DNA from: Ferrimonas gelatinilytica
GTDB lineage: Bacteria; Pseudomonadota; Gammaproteobacteria; Enterobacterales; Shewanellaceae
DNA length: 64,000 nucleotides
Direction of reading: 5' to 3'
Assembly (NCBI RefSeq): GCF_039544205.1
Contig: NZ_BAABLF010000013.1
Span: 1 to 64,000, forward strand
Shown here piece by piece: positions 60,898 to 64,000 of this stretch. The notes under the pieces were generated by a model, which did not search any database, was not told the origin of the DNA, and saw only the letters and a program-made list of their open reading frames with translations. Every line of letters starts with the position of its first letter. Position 1 is the stretch's first letter. The translations under genes and the position numbers were made by a program.

Positions 60898-61794
60898 TCA
60901 GGCGGTTTCCATGGCGGAGGCCTCGCAGGGGTCGATATGGATTAACACTTCGCGGATATCCGGCCCCTCGGCAAGCAAGCAGGATTCCACCGCCTCGGCG
61001 ATATCATGGCCCTGGCGAACGCTCAGGTGGCCGTTGACGGTCAGGTGCATATCCACCAGCAGGCCCCCGTGGTAGCGGGTGCGCAGGCGGTGGATATCCT
61101 GAACCCCCTTGATGCTGTGGGCCAGGCGTTTGATCTCCCGTGTCACCTCGGGATCGGCGCCGCGCTCGAGAAACTCGTTCAGCGCCGGCAGGCAGATCTT
61201 CAGGCCGGCGTGGAAGATGAACAGGGCGATGATCACCGCGCCCACCAGGTCGATCCAGATCAACTGGGGCATCAGCATGGCGCCGATCACGGCGATGGCC
61301 GCGGGCAGTGAGCTGAAGGCATCGCTGCGGTGATGCCAGGCGTTGGCGATCACCGCTTTGGAGTTGAGTCGCCGCCCCTCCTTTAGGGTCCAGCGAAACA
61401 GAGCCTCCTTGATGATGATGGAGGCCAGCGCCGCCGCCAGGGCGATGAGGCCGGTATCCCGGACGGCCTGGTTGCGCCAGGCCTCCACAGCATCCCAGGC
61501 GATACCGACCCCGGCGAGGATCATCATCAGGCCGATAAAGAGGGTAACTGCGGTTTCAAAGCGATGATGGCCATAGGGGTGATCATCATCCGCTGGCGCG
61601 GACCAGATGTTAACGCCAACCAGCACCGCGATATCACTAATCAGATCCGACAGACTGTGGATCCCATCTGCCACCACGGCACGGCTGTGGCCGAGGGTGC
61701 CGGCGAGGATCTTCACCAGGGCCAGGATGGCATTAAGGACAAAGCCGATGGCGGTGACGCGTTGGACGCCCCGTTTGAGCTCCTGGGCTGACAT
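60898..61794 (-). CDS. Cation diffusion facilitator transporter
   Basis: A 298-residue CDF antiporter with six predicted membrane helices and a C-terminal cytosolic domain. The transport-site motifs are HSLSD in ADGIHSLSDLISD (second helix) and HHRSD in NAWHHRSDAFSS (fifth helix), a His/Asp arrangement common in Zn-type CDFs, though iron and cobalt cannot be excluded. Start ATG 61794 has AAGGAG five bases upstream. It is a single gene with its terminator on the gcvP side. Confidence 0.9.
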   Translation of the reverse strand: MSAQELKRGVQRVTAIGFVLNAILALVKILAGTLGHSRAVVADGIHSLSDLISDIAVLVGVNIWSAPADDDHPYGHHRFETAVTLFIGLMMILAGVGIAWDAVEAWRNQAVRDTGLIALAAALASIIIKEALFRWTLKEGRRLNSKAVIANAWHHRSDAFSSLPAAIAVIGAMLMPQLIWIDLVGAVIIALFIFHAGLKICLPALNEFLERGADPEVTREIKRLAHSIKGVQDIHRLRTRYHGGLLVDMHLTVNGHLSVRQGHDIAEAVESCLLAEGPDIREVLIHIDPCEASAMETA

Positions 61795-62124
61795 GGATTC
61801 TCCTTGTGATGGATGCGAGCGGATAGGGCCCCAGAGATAGGTGACGAGCACCGGGTGGCCCATTGACACTGACATCGATAACAGTTGGCAACGTAGGGGG
61901 TTAGGGCGGGATTATACGTGGCTCAGGGATGGAGAAAAGGTGCAATCGACGGGGCTGTGATGACGGTGGGTAAGGAGTGAGAATGGCTACGATTAGGATC
62001 CCGGTTACGGCGCCCGGATCGTCTCCCAAACGGAGGATCTGACGGCGAAACTTGCACCGAACCGGAGGCTGGCATACTCTCCAGCCAATTCACCGGTCAT
62101 TCGACCCGTTTTCAGGAAGCCATT

Positions 62125-62505
62125 ATGTCCATTATCACCGTGCCCAACGTTTTCACTATCGAGCCCAAGCGTCACCACAAGGCTCGTCACCTGAAGAAGT
62201 TTGCCATCGGCCCCTTCGCCGAGACCTGTGTGGAGCTGCGCTTCGAAGCCCCCATCGAGCAGTTCGACGCCCTGGATGATGCCCTCACCGAGCTGCAAAA
62301 CGAGCATGGCTGGGATCTGTTCATCGCCTACTTCAACAACCGTTACCACGTGGCGGTAAACTTCTTTACCGGCCAGGAAGACCAGGATGAGGTGATCGCC
62401 AAGATCAAAGCGGTAGTGGTCCAGGGTTTGGGCAGTGAGCCGACGTTCACCGTGCTGGCGGGCGATGCCAACTACGGCGACTGGGATGCCAGCTACGGCG
62501 AGTAA
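62125..62505 (+). CDS. Conserved-looking small protein, family not recognised
   Basis: A 126-residue acidic protein with a clear start (ATG 62125) and its own terminator. The sequence is well structured: PKRHHKARHLKKF, ETCVELRFEAPIEQFDALDDALTE, LFIAYFNNRYHVAVNFFTGQED and a C-terminal GDWDASYGE. Two amphipathic helices and a beta-rich centre can be guessed. There is no signal peptide or membrane helix, so it is probably cytosolic. I do not recognise the family and give no function. Codon use resembles the neighbours, which supports it being a real gene. Confidence 0.75.
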   Translation: MSIITVPNVFTIEPKRHHKARHLKKFAIGPFAETCVELRFEAPIEQFDALDDALTELQNEHGWDLFIAYFNNRYHVAVNFFTGQEDQDEVIAKIKAVVVQGLGSEPTFTVLAGDANYGDWDASYGE

Positions 62506-62526
62506 CGCCATCGCTCTCCCTTTCAG

Positions 62527-62562
62527 CAGCCCGCCTCTTTGGCGGGCTGTTTGCGTTTTAAG
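62527..62562 (+). terminator. Intrinsic terminator of the 126-residue protein gene
   Basis: CAGCCCGCC (62527-62535) pairs with GGCGGGCTG (62541-62549) around a five-base loop and runs into TTTGCGTTTT. From there to 62805 no gene was seen. Confidence 0.85.
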
Positions 62563-62805
62563 AGAGATATTTTCTGAAAAAAACGCCTAAATCTGCGTCA
62601 GTGCAAGATGGATTAGAGCTTCCGTTTATCCGATCAAGCTCGGTGAGTTGTGTTTCCATCCTCTCGAGTCGCTGGGTCGGAGTCGCAGTCGGCGGTGTCT
62701 TGTGCCGTTGGTCAGAGCCGCTATCACCCTCAAGGCCGCTGACCTGCCTCGCGGTGGCAGAGATCTTGAGGGTGATCTGGACGGGAGACGGGTGACACTG
62801 GCGGA

Positions 62806-63732
62806 TTAAGACGCTCCAGGGGCGGCCTTGGAGATCTCCACCGAGGGGGGACGTTGCTCGACCCAGTCTAGGAAGGTCCTGGCTACCGGTGAGAGGGGTT
62901 TGCCCTTGTGGTGGGCCATGGTCCATTGCGAGAAGATGGGCAGTCCCTCCACCGCCAGTATTGCCAGCCCCGCGTCACCGCCGAAGGCCAGGGTATGGCG
63001 GGAGAGGATGGAGACCCCGAGGCCGGACATCACCGAGTGGCGGATCGCCTCGTTACTTTCGACCGTCATCCGGACGTTCAGTTTGATCCCCCGCTGACGG
63101 AGGAAGCGCTCCATGGCGTAACGGGTGCCGGAGCCGGGTTCGCGGATCAGGAAGGGGGCGGTGGCGAACTCCTCCAGCGGGATGTGTTGTCGCTTGGCCC
63201 AGGGGTGTTCCGCCGATGCGATCGCCACCAGCGGGTTATCGAGGAAGGGGTGCAGCGTCAGGGGCGCATCCAGGGGAGGGTGGCTAAACACGTAGAGATC
63301 ATCCCGGCCCTCGCTCAGTCGATCGATCACCTGCTGACGGTTGCCCACTTTAAAGTCGATCTCGATCTGGGGGTAACGCTCACAAAAATCCCCGAGCAGG
63401 TGGGGAATGAAGTACTTGGCCGTGGTGACCACTCCCAAGCGCAGGGTGCCCTGCTTTAAGCCTTGAAGATCGGCCATGTCCATCTGCAGCCGCTCGAGGC
63501 TTTCAATTACTTCCCGCGCAGTGTGCAGGGTCCGCTCTCCGGCGTCGGTCAGTTGCAGGCGCCGGCCGATCTGGTGGAACAGCGGTAAGCCCACTTGATC
63601 GGCGAGTTTCTTCAGCTGCATCGAGACAGTGGGCTGGGTCAGGTGCAGCTGCTCGGCGGCACCACTGACCGAGCCGCTCTCCTGAAGGGCCATCAGGATC
63701 TCCAGTTGACGCAGGGTGGGTCTGATCCCCAT
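62806..63732 (-). CDS. LysR-family regulator (CbbR/YeiE-like)
   Basis: A 308-residue LysR regulator. The helix-turn-helix lies in LRQLEILMALQESGSVSGAAEQLHLTQPTVSMQLKKL (quoted in part: SGAAEQLHLTQPTVS). The effector domain begins at LRLGVVTTAKYFIPHLL, a pattern shared with CbbR and YeiE. Start ATG 63732 has GAGGAG five bases upstream; an upstream extension lacks similarity. It diverges from the partial membrane-protein gene at 63865, its probable target, across an AT-rich palindromic region. Confidence 0.9.
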   Translation of the reverse strand: MGIRPTLRQLEILMALQESGSVSGAAEQLHLTQPTVSMQLKKLADQVGLPLFHQIGRRLQLTDAGERTLHTAREVIESLERLQMDMADLQGLKQGTLRLGVVTTAKYFIPHLLGDFCERYPQIEIDFKVGNRQQVIDRLSEGRDDLYVFSHPPLDAPLTLHPFLDNPLVAIASAEHPWAKRQHIPLEEFATAPFLIREPGSGTRYAMERFLRQRGIKLNVRMTVESNEAIRHSVMSGLGVSILSRHTLAFGGDAGLAILAVEGLPIFSQWTMAHHKGKPLSPVARTFLDWVEQRPPSVEISKAAPGAS

Positions 63733-63764
63733 CGCGACTCCTCTACTGTTTGTCGATAGATAGA

Positions 63765-63805
63765 TATATAGATGTTTGTCTATATAAAAATATTGAAACA
63801 TCAAT
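63765..63805. promoter_or_regulatory. Putative LysR operator in the divergent region
   Basis: TATATAGA-N6-TCTATATA (63765-63786) is a perfect 8-bp inverted repeat. A second, shorter one, ATTGA-N4-TCAAT, follows at 63792-63805. Both have the T-N11-A layout expected of LysR boxes. The first would serve repression/recognition and the second activation, by analogy. Confidence 0.65.
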
Positions 63806-63864
63806 TTAACTCTATCGCAATCTGGATGCACACTTCCGTCGTCTATCAAAAAGAGGAAACCAAG

Positions 63865-64000
63865 ATGAAATCCCCCCGCATCATCTTTGAGTTCACCGTC
63901 GCACTGCTGGTGCTTGGCACCGGTACTGCATTTGCCCTGTCGGGCTTCGTCGGCTGGGGGCTGACCGCTACCGGCGCCCTGTTGCTCTGTGCCAGCGGCC
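63865..64000 (+). CDS. Membrane protein, truncated at the window edge
   Basis: The first 45 codons are present, with ATG 63865 and AGAGGA upstream. The visible residues form two hydrophobic helices (FTVALLVLGTGTAFALSGF and GWGLTATGALLLCASG). The family cannot be named from this piece. Its divergence from the LysR gene suggests it is the regulated target, perhaps a transporter. Confidence 0.6.
   Translation, partial: MKSPRIIFEFTVALLVLGTGTAFALSGFVGWGLTATGALLLCASG

Overview
The window is a 64 kb piece of a fairly high-GC gammaproteobacterial chromosome. Several blocks keep Escherichia coli gene order: sfsA-dksA-gluQ-pcnB-folK, ravA-viaA, gntR/gntK, and zapA-ssrS next to ygfB-pepP-ubiH-ubiI-gcvTHP. 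YihD, RavA/ViaA, a GlyGly-CTERM secreted protein and YfcC/GntP transporters together suggest an Aeromonadales- or Alteromonadales-like marine or aquatic relative (Ferrimonas or Oceanimonas type). This placement is an inference; there is no rRNA or other marker in the window.

Layout. 1-4.5 kb: minus-strand housekeeping block folK, pcnB, gluQ, dksA, sfsA. The pcnB gene appears to start at an AUU codon, as in E. coli. 4.6-12.3 kb: pepB, truncated globin, thpR, hrpB, mrcB. 12.9-14.7 kb: gluconate genes gntR and gntK. 14.9-25 kb: patatin lipoprotein, DUF2797, rhodanese, DUF2937, SPFH protein, yihD, viaA-ravA, a deacylase and an exonuclease. 25.1-28.4 kb: divergent yfcC and a GntP-family permease. 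The permease promoter region carries a GntR-type operator, which ties it to the gntR/gntK locus 13 kb away.

28.5-42 kb is an accessory catabolic region. Six minus-strand genes encode a MaoC hydratase, a CaiB-type CoA-transferase, two crotonases, a secreted SxxK serine hydrolase and an ABM monooxygenase. A GH88-like hydrolase is divergent from them. An AraC-type regulator and three exported amidohydrolases follow, two of which are tandem duplicates. The simplest reading is uptake and CoA-dependent breakdown of an amide- or ester-linked compound; the substrate cannot be read from sequence.

42.6-50.6 kb: fau (5-formyl-THF cyclo-ligase) lies about 7.5 kb from the 6S RNA gene (ssrS, minus strand, about 50680-50860), to which it is normally adjacent. 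Between them lie a sugar-acid dehydratase, a DJ-1/PfpI protein, a broken methyltransferase, an Asp/Glu racemase and an AT-rich gene for an 851-residue secreted GlyGly-CTERM protein. This looks like an insertion into the zapA-ssrS-fau locus. 50.9-60.6 kb returns to core genes (zapA, ygfB, pepP, ubiH, ubiI, gcvT, gcvH, gcvP), followed by a CDF metal transporter, an unrecognised 126-residue protein, a LysR regulator and a truncated divergent membrane gene at the right edge.

A recurrent non-coding signature is a 7-bp tandem repeat (GGTTCTA and variants, containing CTAGG). It forms arrays at the 3' ends of genes at about 99-200, 5917-5980, 12313-12594 and 19621-19770. One ambiguous base (n) lies inside the largest array. 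No IS element, CRISPR array or tRNA was found.
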